This document shows positions 15,664-23,463 of a DNA stretch of 64,000 nt, piece by piece; position 1 is the stretch's first letter, and each line of letters begins with the position of its first letter. A model generated the notes under the pieces. It was given only the letters and a program-made list of their open reading frames with translations, ran no database searches and had not been told where the DNA came from. This stretch comes from Microbacterium sp. LWO12-1.2. GTDB lineage: Bacteria; Actinomycetota; Actinomycetes; Actinomycetales; Microbacteriaceae. The stretch covers positions 496,001-560,000 of the forward strand of contig NZ_JBEGII010000001.1 in assembly GCF_040675875.1 (NCBI RefSeq), given 5' to 3'. The position numbers and the translations under genes were made by a program.

Positions 15664-16524
15664 TCAGTCGCGTCGGAGTGCCTGCGCGGCGTCGGCCGTG
15701 CGCTGGAGCGCGTGCACGGTGTGCGCATGACGCCGCTGCGCGACCCCGACGAAGAGGCAGTCGACGAGGGCGAGCTGTGCGATCCGGCTCACCATGGCGC
15801 CGGCACGGAAGCGCGATTCGCGCGCGTGGGTGAACAGCACATGGTCGGCGACCGCTGCGAGTGCGGAATCCGCGGCGCTCGTGACACCGATCGTGGTCGT
15901 GCCCGCCGCCCGCGCTGTCTGCAGGAACTGCAGGGTCTCGGTGGTCGTCCCCGAGTTCGAGAAGCCGATCGCCACCGTCTTCTTGGCGCCGAGCGCGGCG
16001 GCCGCACTGGCCTCGTGCGCGTCGGAGAGCACGATCGCGGTGCGTCCGATCCTGAGCAGCTTGTGACCCAGATCGTCGGCCACCAGCCGGCTCGCGCCGA
16101 CACCGAACAGCAGGATCCGGTTCGCGTGATCGATGGCCTCGACCGCGGTGGCGAGCACGCCGTAGTCGAGGTTGGCGACGGTCTCCTCGATCGCGAGCAG
16201 CTCGAGGGCCGCGACCTTGCCGACTGCTTCCCTGAGTGAGTCGCCCACCGCGATCTCTGAACCGAACCCGGACGGCGCACTGAACTGCACGGATTCGCGA
16301 CCGAGTTCGGTGGCGAGGGCCATGCGCAGCGCCGCATACCCGCGCAGGCCGATCGCGCGGCAGAAGCGCACGACCGAAGCGACCGAGGTGTCGCACCGAG
16401 CGGCCAGCTCGGAGATGGTGCTCTCGACCGCGGTCGTCGGGTTGTCACGGATCACCCGGGCGATCCGTGCGAGCGAAGGGGGGAGAGTCTCGGCTGCGTT
16501 CGCTATGGTCGTCTGAACGCTCAT
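15664..16524 (-). CDS. RpiR-family regulator (MurR-like)
   Basis: A 286-residue regulator: N-terminal HTH_6 winged helix (residues about 1-80, ISELAARCDTSVASVVRFC) and C-terminal SIS sugar-phosphate-binding domain (about 120-260, FGVGASRLVADDLGHKL). Such proteins sense phosphosugars such as MurNAc-6-phosphate or GlcNAc-6-phosphate. The ATG at 16524 has GAGGAGAGG just upstream. It is divergent from the kinase and murQ genes across 130 bases, the classic arrangement for a regulator of MurNAc recycling, so it probably controls them. Confidence 0.88.
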   Translation of the reverse strand: MSVQTTIANAAETLPPSLARIARVIRDNPTTAVESTISELAARCDTSVASVVRFCRAIGLRGYAALRMALATELGRESVQFSAPSGFGSEIAVGDSLREAVGKVAALELLAIEETVANLDYGVLATAVEAIDHANRILLFGVGASRLVADDLGHKLLRIGRTAIVLSDAHEASAAAALGAKKTVAIGFSNSGTTTETLQFLQTARAAGTTTIGVTSAADSALAAVADHVLFTHARESRFRAGAMVSRIAQLALVDCLFVGVAQRRHAHTVHALQRTADAAQALRRD

Positions 16525-16642
16525 ACCTCTCCTCGTGATCTCGTGCGGGGTGTTTTGTGTTCCGCATCTGTGCGCGCTTCCAGTGGGCGCGCGCGAGGCG
16601 CGTGCTCGATGGACAATTGTTTCATGGATGCGCGGCAATGCG

Positions 16643-16648
16643 TAGACT
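16643..16648 (+). promoter_or_regulatory. -10 box of leaderless kinase-murQ operon
   Basis: TAGACT followed by exactly six bases and the ATG at 16655; no ribosome binding site is present. A possible -35 (TTTCAT at 16620-16625, 17-base spacer) is weak. The AT-rich stretch 16614-16654 is where an RpiR-type regulator would be expected to act. Confidence 0.5.
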
Positions 16649-16654
16649 ATTTTC

Positions 16655-17545
16655 ATGAGTTCTCCGCACCGGGTCGTCGCAATCGACCTCGGCAAATCCC
16701 GCTGCCGCGTCGCCGTCGACGGTGCGCGTCACGACGGTCTCGGTGCGCCCGGCCTGGCGGCGACCGAGGGGGTCGCTGCGGCGCTCGCGGCTATCCGCCC
16801 CCTGCTCGACCGCATCGACGGTGACGTCGCACTGCTCGGTGTCGGCGCCGCCGGTGCCTGGGCGGCGCCGTCCGCGGCACAGGATCTCGCCTCGGCGCTC
16901 GCCGCGGCGACCGGTGCCCGTGTCGCCGTGGCATCCGATGTCGTGACGGCGCATGCCGGTGCGCTCGGCGGCGGCGAAGGCGTGCTGCTCATCGCCGGCA
17001 CCGGAGCAGCGGCTCTCGGCATCGACGCCGACGGCGCGCGACTGGTAGACGGCTGGGGTCCGGAGCTCGGCGACTTCGGCAGCGGGTCGTGGCTCGGGCG
17101 GGAGGCGTTGCGCGCTGTGCTGCGCCACTCCGCTGGCCTGTCTTCGGATACCGCGCTCACCGCGGCCATCGCGGACCGCATCGGCACCGCAGCCGAGGTC
17201 CCCGCCTGGCTCGCGCAGTCCGACCCCCTTCCTCGCCGTCTCGCGACCCTCGCGCCGCTGGTGCTGGATGCGGCAGCCGATGGCGACCTGGTCGCCGGTG
17301 AGATCGCGGTGGAAGCCGTGCGACTGCTCACCGCCTCCGCCGTCGCCGCGTCGTCCCGCACCCTCGACGTGACGCTGCACGGCGGACTCACCGACCACGC
17401 CTGGTTCCACTCCGCCCTCGTCGCCGCACTGCACGCGGCGGGGCGACGCAGCGTGCCCGCTGCGGGTGATGCGCTGGAGGGCGCGTCACTCCTCGCGCGC
17501 CGCACCGATCTCCCCCACGAAAGGTTCGTGCACCGTGCCGAATGA
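16655..17545 (+). CDS. BadF/BadG-type amino-sugar kinase (GlcNAc/MurNAc kinase-like)
   Basis: A 296-residue member of the BadF/BadG/BcrA/BcrD ATPase family in the ASKHA fold. Phosphate-1 motif AIDLGKSRCRV at the N-terminus, LIAGTGAAALG near residue 115 and DGWGPELGDFGSGSWLG match N-acetylglucosamine kinases and MurK. Beside murQ, it most likely phosphorylates N-acetylmuramic acid (or GlcNAc) imported without a phosphotransferase system. The start is ATG at 16655, apparently leaderless. The stop overlaps the murQ start by 11 bases. Confidence 0.82.
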   Translation: MSSPHRVVAIDLGKSRCRVAVDGARHDGLGAPGLAATEGVAAALAAIRPLLDRIDGDVALLGVGAAGAWAAPSAAQDLASALAAATGARVAVASDVVTAHAGALGGGEGVLLIAGTGAAALGIDADGARLVDGWGPELGDFGSGSWLGREALRAVLRHSAGLSSDTALTAAIADRIGTAAEVPAWLAQSDPLPRRLATLAPLVLDAAADGDLVAGEIAVEAVRLLTASAVAASSRTLDVTLHGGLTDHAWFHSALVAALHAAGRRSVPAAGDALEGASLLARRTDLPHERFVHRAE

Positions 17546-18500
17546 AGATGCGCCGAATGAGAATGCGCTGAACGAAGACACCCGACTGACCGCCCTCCTC
17601 TCGGTGCTCGAAGGCCTCGGCACGGAGGCGTCGACCACAGAGCGCGGCGACCTCGATCTGCTCGACACCGTCGAGCTGGTGCAGCGGATGAACGCCGAAG
17701 ACACGCGGGTGCCGGCGGCTGTCGCCGAGCGCACCGCCGAGATCGCGACGGCGGTCGACGGCATCACCGAGCGCTTCCGCCGGGGTGGGCGGCTGATCTA
17801 CATCGGTGCCGGTACCGCGGGGCGCGTCGGCGTGCTCGACGCGAGCGAGTGCCCTCCGACTTTCGGCACGGACCCCTCGATGGTCGTCGGACTGATCGCC
17901 GGGGGCGAGACCGCCATCCGCTCGGCCGTCGAGAACGCCGAAGACGACGCGGCGGCCGCCGAGACCTCGCTGCGCGAACTCCTGCTCTCCGAGAACGACA
18001 CGGTCGTGGGGATCTCGGCATCCGGCCGCACGCCCTACGTCATCGGTGGACTCGAGTACGCCCGCGGTGTCGGTGCCCTGACGGTCGCGATCGCCTCGAA
18101 CGCCGACTCCGCGATCGGTGCCGCGGCCGAGATCGCGATCGAGGTCGTCACCGGCCCCGAGTTCATCTCCGGGTCGACCCGCTTGAAGTCCGGCACCGCG
18201 CAGAAGCTCGTCGTCAACATGCTGACCACGCTCTCGATGATCAAGCTCGGCAAGACGTACCGCGGTGTGATGGTCGACCTGCAGGCCACGAATGAGAAAC
18301 TCCATGCCCGTTCGATCCGCACGGTCTCCCAGCTCGCTGGTGTCGGGGTCGATGAAGCCACGACCGCGCTGGCATCCGCTCAGGGGTCGGTCAAGCTCGC
18401 CGTGCTGATGCTCGCGACCGGCGCATCCGCGGACGCGTCGACATCAGCGCTCGCTGCCGCCGACGGCATCCTGCGCGACGCGATCACGGCGCTGTCCTGA
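17535..18500 (+). CDS. murQ: N-acetylmuramic acid 6-phosphate etherase
   Basis: A 321-residue MurQ. It cleaves the D-lactyl ether of MurNAc-6-phosphate to GlcNAc-6-phosphate and D-lactate. Family hallmarks are the SIS domain with YIGAGTAGRVGVLDASECPPTFG, GISASGRTPYV, TGPEFISGSTRLKSGTAQK and VDLQATNEKL. The GTG at 17535 is used since no ATG lies between it and the conserved N-terminus; it overlaps the kinase gene by 11 bases. The operon lacks a MurP-type PTS importer, so the pathway here is kinase plus etherase. Confidence 0.95.
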   Translation: MPNEDAPNENALNEDTRLTALLSVLEGLGTEASTTERGDLDLLDTVELVQRMNAEDTRVPAAVAERTAEIATAVDGITERFRRGGRLIYIGAGTAGRVGVLDASECPPTFGTDPSMVVGLIAGGETAIRSAVENAEDDAAAAETSLRELLLSENDTVVGISASGRTPYVIGGLEYARGVGALTVAIASNADSAIGAAAEIAIEVVTGPEFISGSTRLKSGTAQKLVVNMLTTLSMIKLGKTYRGVMVDLQATNEKLHARSIRTVSQLAGVGVDEATTALASAQGSVKLAVLMLATGASADASTSALAAADGILRDAITALS

Positions 18501-18521
18501 GTCGTCGGCGGATGCGATGGC

Positions 18522-18540
18522 GACACCTGTCGTCGGTGTC
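18522..18540. terminator. possible bidirectional hairpin between murQ and amine oxidase
   Basis: GACACC and GGTGTC form a six-bp stem with a seven-base loop (TGTCGTC), followed by TTGG. It lies in the 71-base gap between convergent genes, where a terminator is expected, but lacks a T-tract. Confidence 0.35.
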
Positions 18541-18571
18541 TTGGCCTGATTCCGTCGCGAGGTGTCCGGGG

Positions 18572-20557
18572 TCAGTGGGCGCAGGCGCAGGAGCTTCCTC
18601 CGCCGCAGCATTCGTCCGGGGTCGAGGCGTGCGCCTGTGACGACTCCGGCACGTCCATCGCGGGGTTCTGGTCGAGGAAGCCGTAGGGCTTGAACCAGAA
18701 GCCGGCGTAGTCGACGGGCATGATGGGCCAGTCCTCCGGCCGGGGGAAGTGCGTCAGGCCGAACGTGTGCCACAGCACGATGTCCTCACCGTCGATCGAC
18801 CGGTCGCCCGCGGTGTACTCGGGCAGGCCTGCGCCGCCCTGGTGGGCGTTGGGGTAGCGACCGGCCGGCCAGATTTGGCCCTGTTCGTGCTTCGTCGCCC
18901 AGAGGTGCTTGGTGGCGAACGCGGCGCGGGCGGCGACAGAGGAGGCGGGGTCGGCCATGAGCAGCGCGGTCGGCTCCGGCACCAGGTGATAGGCGGTCGG
19001 GCGGCCGACTCGGTTCGTGCGTGAGGCGCTCTGCACCTCCCAGACGCGGGCGACCGAGCTGTCCGCGTCGCGCTGCGCCTCCGACTCGGTCGCGAGGGTG
19101 GTCTCGGACCAGGTGAACGCGTTGCCGAAGGGGTTGTCCGGCCCCATCGGCACCCGCTGGGCGTCGACCTCGACCAGGCGGTTGTCCTCGCCGTCGATCG
19201 CCACGTCGAGACGCGCGCAGAAGAGGTGCTGGTGCACGGGGGCGAAGACGCCGGGGGCGAGTTCGGTCGCGTGCTTCTGGCGCACGCCGGGCTCTCCTGC
19301 GGCGGCGAACACGATTCCGGTCGCCTTCGCGACCACCTCGATCGATCCGTCCAGGTAGAAGTGCCAGTAGAAGCCGTAGTCGTAGTTGCCGATCGTGGAG
19401 AAGTACGACACCACGAAGCGGCGCGAGCGGCGCACGTCGGCGCGTCCGGCCAGATCGGTGTGCTTCCAGAGGATGCCGTAGTCCTCCTCGTGCATGCAGA
19501 TCACGTTCGGAATGCGCACCGGGTGGCCGTGGTCGTCGGCGACGTAGCCGTCGAGGTAGCGGATGACGCCCAGGCAGTCGCAGCCGAGTTCCAGGTGGTT
19601 GGCGTTCTTGCCCAGCAGGTACTCGCCGGCGTCGAAGTAGCTGATCCAGAAGCGGCCGGGGGCGGTGTCGCCGTAGGGCACCACCATCTCGGGCACGCTC
19701 GCACGGCTCAGCACCGAGCGTCCGCCGAACGAGACGTCGTGCAGCACCAGGCCCTCGCGGGCGTTGAAGTCGACGCGCATCGACCAGCCCTCCCACTCCA
19801 CGAGCGAACCGGTGACGGCGAAGCTCGGGCCTTCGGGCTGGGTGATCTCGATGGGCTTGAGAGTGGTGCGTGCCGCGCCCTGGGTCTCGGGGTAGTAGTT
19901 GCCGTGGCCCGCGGGAACCGGCACGTCGCCGTGGTCCTCGACGCGGATCACAGCGTTCGCGGTGAGGTCGATGTGCACGATCAGACCCTCGACCGGGTGC
20001 GCCCACGGGGAGTCGGCTTCGTCGTACTTCAGGAACGTGAGCGAGCGGATGACACGCCGCCCCACCTCATCGGCGCGACCCGTGTAGCCGGGGGCGAGGG
20101 GGCCGCAGAACGCGAGCGCCATGTGCTCTTCGAGTCCGCGCCGCCGCATCGCGGCCTGCCATTCGGGCGAGGCCTTCGCGATGATCTCGGCGCGCTCGTA
20201 CTCCTCGAACAGGTACTGCGGCTGTCCGTACGGAGGGGCATCGTTGGGCACGCGCTCGGTGCGGACGACCTCACCGCGCGTGATCGAGACGATGACCTCG
20301 GTCGCGACGCCCGTCGCCGTGTCGAGCAGGGTCGCGTCGATGCGGCGGTCGATCGGGGAGCCCGGCTGCCATGCGGCGAGCTCGTCTTTCGTGGGCTCGT
20401 CGGGGAGCAGCATCGGCACGCGCACGGTCTCGGTGAGCAGGCCGGCGGCATCCAGCACGGCACGGGCGGCGGCGATCTCGGCGCCGGTGAGTGGGTCGAG
20501 CGGGTGCGGGACCGCGATCTTCTCGATCGAGACCGGCTGCGGGGAGTGGTGGGACAT
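18572..20557 (-). CDS. copper-containing (TPQ) primary amine oxidase
   Basis: A 661-residue copper amine oxidase, oxidising primary amines to aldehydes with release of ammonia and hydrogen peroxide. TIGNYDYG carries the cofactor precursor Tyr392; the likely base is Asp309 in YFDAGEY; the copper ligands are His442 and His444 (VHQHLF) and His603 (LTHFPRPED). Their spacing (159 residues between the first and third His) is as in Arthrobacter phenylethylamine oxidase. There is no signal peptide, so it is cytoplasmic. The last residues form a Cys-rich tail, CCGGGSSCACAH. The ATG at 20557 has GAGGT upstream, and an operator shared with the TetR gene lies at 20575-20590. The substrate (tyramine, phenylethylamine or histamine) is undetermined. 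Confidence 0.95.
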   Translation of the reverse strand: MSHHSPQPVSIEKIAVPHPLDPLTGAEIAAARAVLDAAGLLTETVRVPMLLPDEPTKDELAAWQPGSPIDRRIDATLLDTATGVATEVIVSITRGEVVRTERVPNDAPPYGQPQYLFEEYERAEIIAKASPEWQAAMRRRGLEEHMALAFCGPLAPGYTGRADEVGRRVIRSLTFLKYDEADSPWAHPVEGLIVHIDLTANAVIRVEDHGDVPVPAGHGNYYPETQGAARTTLKPIEITQPEGPSFAVTGSLVEWEGWSMRVDFNAREGLVLHDVSFGGRSVLSRASVPEMVVPYGDTAPGRFWISYFDAGEYLLGKNANHLELGCDCLGVIRYLDGYVADDHGHPVRIPNVICMHEEDYGILWKHTDLAGRADVRRSRRFVVSYFSTIGNYDYGFYWHFYLDGSIEVVAKATGIVFAAAGEPGVRQKHATELAPGVFAPVHQHLFCARLDVAIDGEDNRLVEVDAQRVPMGPDNPFGNAFTWSETTLATESEAQRDADSSVARVWEVQSASRTNRVGRPTAYHLVPEPTALLMADPASSVAARAAFATKHLWATKHEQGQIWPAGRYPNAHQGGAGLPEYTAGDRSIDGEDIVLWHTFGLTHFPRPEDWPIMPVDYAGFWFKPYGFLDQNPAMDVPESSQAHASTPDECCGGGSSCACAH

Positions 20558-20574
20558 CGTCGACCTCACTATTT

Positions 20575-20590
20575 TCGAGCGACTGCTCAA
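20575..20590. promoter_or_regulatory. TetR operator, amine oxidase side
   Basis: TCGAGCGACTGCTCAA, an almost perfect dyad (one mismatch) 18 bases before the amine oxidase start. It matches the 21305-21320 site at 13 of 16 positions (consensus TYGAGCGAYTGMTCAA) and lies between the tetR stop and the oxidase start, suggesting that the adjacent TetR represses the oxidase. Confidence 0.7.
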
Positions 20591-20659
20591 TAAACTTGGT
20601 TGGCACGATGGTACGACGGAACGAGCGGCGTCACAAGAGCCGGATCGGACGCGGGGGAG

Positions 20660-21244
20660 TCAGGCGCGCCAGGGAGCGAGGATGCTGTCGAGCACGGCGA
20701 GATGCGCGGCCTCGGACTGCGGCTCGGTGACCTCGACCACCTGCTGGCCGTAGGTGATCGAACGCAGCAGCGCCATCACGGCGTCCTGCGGAGTGTCGGA
20801 GCGGAGCTCGCCGTCGGCGACGGCCTCCTCGAGGGCGTCGCGGATGCTGTCCTGCCAGGTGGCGAGGGTCGGAGCGCCGGCGTCCGGCGTGGAGGCGAGG
20901 GTGGCGACGCGGCCCCAGAATCCGACCACGACGCGGGCTTCGGAGCGGGTGCGCTCATCGACGGGCAGGACTTCGCGCATGAGCGCGTGCAGGCGGGGGA
21001 GCCCACGCAGGCCGTCGGTGGCGTCGGCGATGCGGGCGTCCGTGCGGCGGGTGACCTCGGCGGCGGCGGCGCGCACCACGTCGTCGAACCCGTCGAAGTA
21101 GTGCCACAGCGAGCCGGTCGCCACGCCGAGTTCCTTGGCGACCGCACGCGACGACACGCTCTCGTGCCCGTCGCGGGCGGCGACGGTCAGCAGCGCCTCG
21201 GCGATCTGCCGGCGCCGCTCATCATGGTCGACGATGCGGGGCAT
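20660..21244 (-). CDS. TetR-family repressor
   Basis: A 194-residue TetR protein: N-terminal HTH (residues about 8-55, SSRAVAKELGVATGSLWHYFDG) and a helical ligand domain. The ATG at 21244 gives MPRIVDHDERRRQI, the normal family start; an upstream ATG at 21262 is less likely. It sits 102 bases upstream of the amine oxidase, same strand. Matching dyads lie before the oxidase (20575-20590) and in the divergent gap upstream of this gene (21305-21320), so autoregulation plus control of the oxidase and the small membrane protein is likely. The inducer may be an amine or aldehyde. Confidence 0.9.
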   Translation of the reverse strand: MPRIVDHDERRRQIAEALLTVAARDGHESVSSRAVAKELGVATGSLWHYFDGFDDVVRAAAAEVTRRTDARIADATDGLRGLPRLHALMREVLPVDERTRSEARVVVGFWGRVATLASTPDAGAPTLATWQDSIRDALEEAVADGELRSDTPQDAVMALLRSITYGQQVVEVTEPQSEAAHLAVLDSILAPWRA

Positions 21245-21304
21245 CTGCCCATCTTGTCGCATCCGTTCGCTGCAGTCGGTGCTTTCGATCGATGTCTGGC
21301 TATT

Positions 21305-21320
21305 TTGAGCGATTGATCAA
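21305..21320. promoter_or_regulatory. TetR operator, divergent gap
   Basis: TTGAGCGATTGATCAA, an imperfect dyad directly abutting the TATAAT at 21321-21326 that precedes the membrane-protein gene. A repressor bound here would block that promoter and probably the tetR promoter. It is the partner of the 20575-20590 site. Confidence 0.7.
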
Positions 21321-21326
21321 TATAAT
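21321..21326 (+). promoter_or_regulatory. -10 box (TATAAT) of the membrane-protein gene
   Basis: A perfect TATAAT seven bases before the ATG at 21334, immediately after the TetR dyad. No ribosome binding site fits between, so the message is probably leaderless. The -35 region is poor. Confidence 0.6.
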
Positions 21327-21333
21327 CCGAGCC

Positions 21334-21858
21334 ATGGGTGAACCCGCAGCGATGGTGCTGATGGTCGTGAGCGCGATCATCACGGTCGTGTGCTGCCTCG
21401 CGGCCGGCCGTTCGGTGCCGTGGCAGGGGCGCCAAGCGGTGCTCGTCATGGCGCTCGCGATGATCGGCATGGTCGTTGCGGCCGGTGATCCGCGCGTCTC
21501 ACTGCTGGCGGGCGTCGCCCTCCTGGCCTCTGCCATGCTCGGTACGGCCGGGCTGCGCGGTGCGACCGCTGTGCGGGCGTGCTGCCACCGCGCGCTGGGG
21601 TCGCTCGTGATGGCGGTGTGCGCGTTCGCGGGGGTGGCGCACGGGGCGGTCCCTGGCGCGGATGTGATGGCCGGACACGGCGCGCATCTCGGGGTCGACG
21701 CCGTGGCCGTGGCGGCGACTGCCGGGGTGGTGCTGCTACTGGCCTGGACCGTGGCCGACCGGTTCCGCCCGCACCCGACCGGCACCGCGTCACGCCTGCT
21801 CGCCGTCGAGTCATGGGCGATGACGGCGGGTGTGGTGGTGATGTGGGCGGCGCACTGA
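21334..21858 (+). CDS. small integral membrane protein of unknown function
   Basis: A 174-residue protein with about five hydrophobic segments, rich in Ala, Val and Met; it holds a His- and Met-containing stretch (AHGAVPGADVMAGHGAHLG) in a loop. I do not recognise a characterised family; it resembles actinobacterial DUF5134-type proteins in composition only. The ATG at 21334 is set by the TATAAT seven bases upstream. It is divergent from tetR, and its promoter abuts the shared operator, so it is probably co-regulated with the amine oxidase. A metal- or amine-handling role is conceivable but unsupported. Confidence 0.7.
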   Translation: MGEPAAMVLMVVSAIITVVCCLAAGRSVPWQGRQAVLVMALAMIGMVVAAGDPRVSLLAGVALLASAMLGTAGLRGATAVRACCHRALGSLVMAVCAFAGVAHGAVPGADVMAGHGAHLGVDAVAVAATAGVVLLLAWTVADRFRPHPTGTASRLLAVESWAMTAGVVVMWAAH

Positions 21859-21889
21859 CCCGGATCCGGATCCTGATTCCCGTCTCCGG

Positions 21890-21895
21890 TACCGT
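21890..21895 (+). promoter_or_regulatory. -10 box of leaderless SDR gene
   Basis: TACCGT, six bases before the ATG at 21902, with no ribosome binding site in between. Confidence 0.45.
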
Positions 21896-21901
21896 GGCCG
21901 G

Positions 21902-22567
21902 ATGCCCCTCGCTCTGATCACCGGCGCCGCGCGCGCCGACAGCATCGCCGCCGGCATCGTCCCCCGCCTGCGGGCGGCCGGCTGGACCGTCGTCACCAGT
22001 GACCTGCGCGACGCCGACCACCCGGCCGACCTCTCGACCCCAGACGGCCCGGAGGAGCTGATCGCCGCGGTGAACCGGGAGCACGGCACGATCTCCGCGC
22101 TCATCCTGAGTCACGCGCACGATGTGGAGTCCGGCATCCTCGACACCACGGCCGAGAGCTTCGACCTGCACGTCGCGGTGAATGCCCGCGCGAGCCTGCT
22201 GCTGATCGCGGCCTTCGCGCGTCAGGCAGGAGACGACGGCGGCGCGATCCTGGCGCTCACCAGCGACCATGTCACGGGCAACCTCCCGTACGGCGCCTCC
22301 AAGGGGGCGCTCGACCGGCTCGTGATCTCGGCGGCGCGCGAGCTCGGCCCTCGGGGCATCTCGGCGAACGTGCTCAACCCCGGTCCGATCGACACCGGCT
22401 GGATGGACGACGAGACGCGCACCAGCCTCGGCGACATGACCCCGCTCGGCCGACTCGGCCGCCCCGCCGACGTGGCCGCGGTGGTGGAGTTCCTGGTGTC
22501 CGACGAGGGCCGATGGATCTCGGGTCAGCTGCGCAAGAGCGACGGCGCGTTCTCGGCGCAGTTCTGA
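21902..22567 (+). CDS. SDR oxidoreductase with FabI-like nucleotide motif
   Basis: A 221-residue SDR. Instead of TGxxxGxG, the cofactor loop reads ITGAARADSIAAGIV, close to the GxxxxxSIAxGI loop of enoyl-ACP reductases, while the active site is a standard Ser (LTSDHVTGN) plus YGASK. The C-terminus (RLGRPADVAAVVEFLVSDEGRWISGQ) is typical of SDRs. Short for the family (usual ~250), it may lack part of the substrate lid. The ATG at 21902 follows a leaderless-type -10. The substrate is unknown, and no operon partner is evident. Confidence 0.8.
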   Translation: MPLALITGAARADSIAAGIVPRLRAAGWTVVTSDLRDADHPADLSTPDGPEELIAAVNREHGTISALILSHAHDVESGILDTTAESFDLHVAVNARASLLLIAAFARQAGDDGGAILALTSDHVTGNLPYGASKGALDRLVISAARELGPRGISANVLNPGPIDTGWMDDETRTSLGDMTPLGRLGRPADVAAVVEFLVSDEGRWISGQLRKSDGAFSAQF

Positions 22568-22580
22568 GGGTCGAGGGGCG

Positions 22581-22904
22581 TCAGTGCATGCCGCCGAACT
22601 CGATCATTGCGACACCGACTGCGATGAGGGCGACGCCGACGGCCATCATCGCCGAGAAGTGGTCCTTGAAGATCACGCGTCCCAGCACGGCGGTGACCGC
22701 GACGCCGGCGGCGGCCCAGATGCCGTAGGCGACGCCCACAGGCATCCCCATCGCCAGGATCGTGCCGAGCAGGGTGAATGCGGCGAGGTAGCCGACGACG
22801 ATCACCGGGATCCAGCGCTTGCGTCGGAATCCCTTCGACGCGCGCAGGCTCAGTGTCGCGGTGACCTCGCTCGCGATCGCGAGGGCGAGCAGCAGCCAGG
22901 TCAT
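22581..22904 (-). CDS. SMR-family transporter subunit
   Basis: A 107-residue, four-segment small multidrug resistance protein (MTWLLLALAIASEVTATLSL, with the membrane Glu at residue 13, then GMPVGVAYGIWAAAG). It overlaps the SMR gene upstream by ATGA, so the pair is translated together and likely forms a heterodimer exporting a cation or guanidinium-like compound by proton exchange. Which subclass (EmrE-like drug or Gdx-like guanidinium exporter) is not clear. Confidence 0.9.
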   Translation of the reverse strand: MTWLLLALAIASEVTATLSLRASKGFRRKRWIPVIVVGYLAAFTLLGTILAMGMPVGVAYGIWAAAGVAVTAVLGRVIFKDHFSAMMAVGVALIAVGVAMIEFGGMH

Positions 22905-23284
22905 GAGGCGACCTCCGGGCTTCCGGGCTGAGCGGTCTCGCGCGTGTGCGAACCGAGCTCGACCAGCAGTACGCCCACCACGATCACGGCGACACCGATG
23001 ATCTGCACGGGTCCCAGCAACTCGCCGAAGAGCACGGTGCCCAGCACTGCTGTCAGCACGACGCCGATCGCCGACCAGATGCCGTAAGCGACGCCGACCG
23101 GCATGCCCCTGTCGAGCACGATCGAGAGCAACCAGAGCGAACCGCTGTAACCGATCGCCACGAGGATCAGCCACAGGGGATGCGTGAATCCCTCGGCGGC
23201 GCGCAGCGAGAGGGTCGCCATGACCTCCAGGCCGATGGCGATCAGGAGTGGCGGCCACGCCGAGCGTCGGGGGTGGTCTGTCAT
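22901..23284 (-). CDS. SMR-family transporter subunit
   Basis: A 127-residue SMR protein with four hydrophobic segments, the catalytic Glu in IAIGLEVMATLSLRAAEGF, and RGMPVGVAYGIWSAIG. It has an N-terminal hydrophilic leader (MTDHPRRSAW) and a longer C-tail than its partner, consistent with a paired, non-identical subunit. The start is ATG at 23284. The 180 bases upstream contain no recognised riboswitch; two copies of AACGCGTC are visible there. Confidence 0.88.
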   Translation of the reverse strand: MTDHPRRSAWPPLLIAIGLEVMATLSLRAAEGFTHPLWLILVAIGYSGSLWLLSIVLDRGMPVGVAYGIWSAIGVVLTAVLGTVLFGELLGPVQIIGVAVIVVGVLLVELGSHTRETAQPGSPEVAS

Positions 23285-23463
23285 CGAGTGGCCCTTCAGA
23301 ACGCGTCCGTGGAGAGAACGCGTCGGATGCTCGCAGGATTCCCTGTCCGGCGAGTGAACACGGGACGGTGGTACGCGCGGAATCGCGCCTGTTCTAGCCG
23401 GCATGCCGGCATTTGTTCGAGTTTATGTTCGATACTCGGGAGTGGCTCGAAGTAAAATCATGT

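Noticed and set aside
23285..23463. Guanidine (ykkC-type) riboswitch before the SMR pair
   Set aside because: None of the conserved loops of guanidine-I, -II or -III riboswitches was found; only two copies of AACGCGTC are visible.
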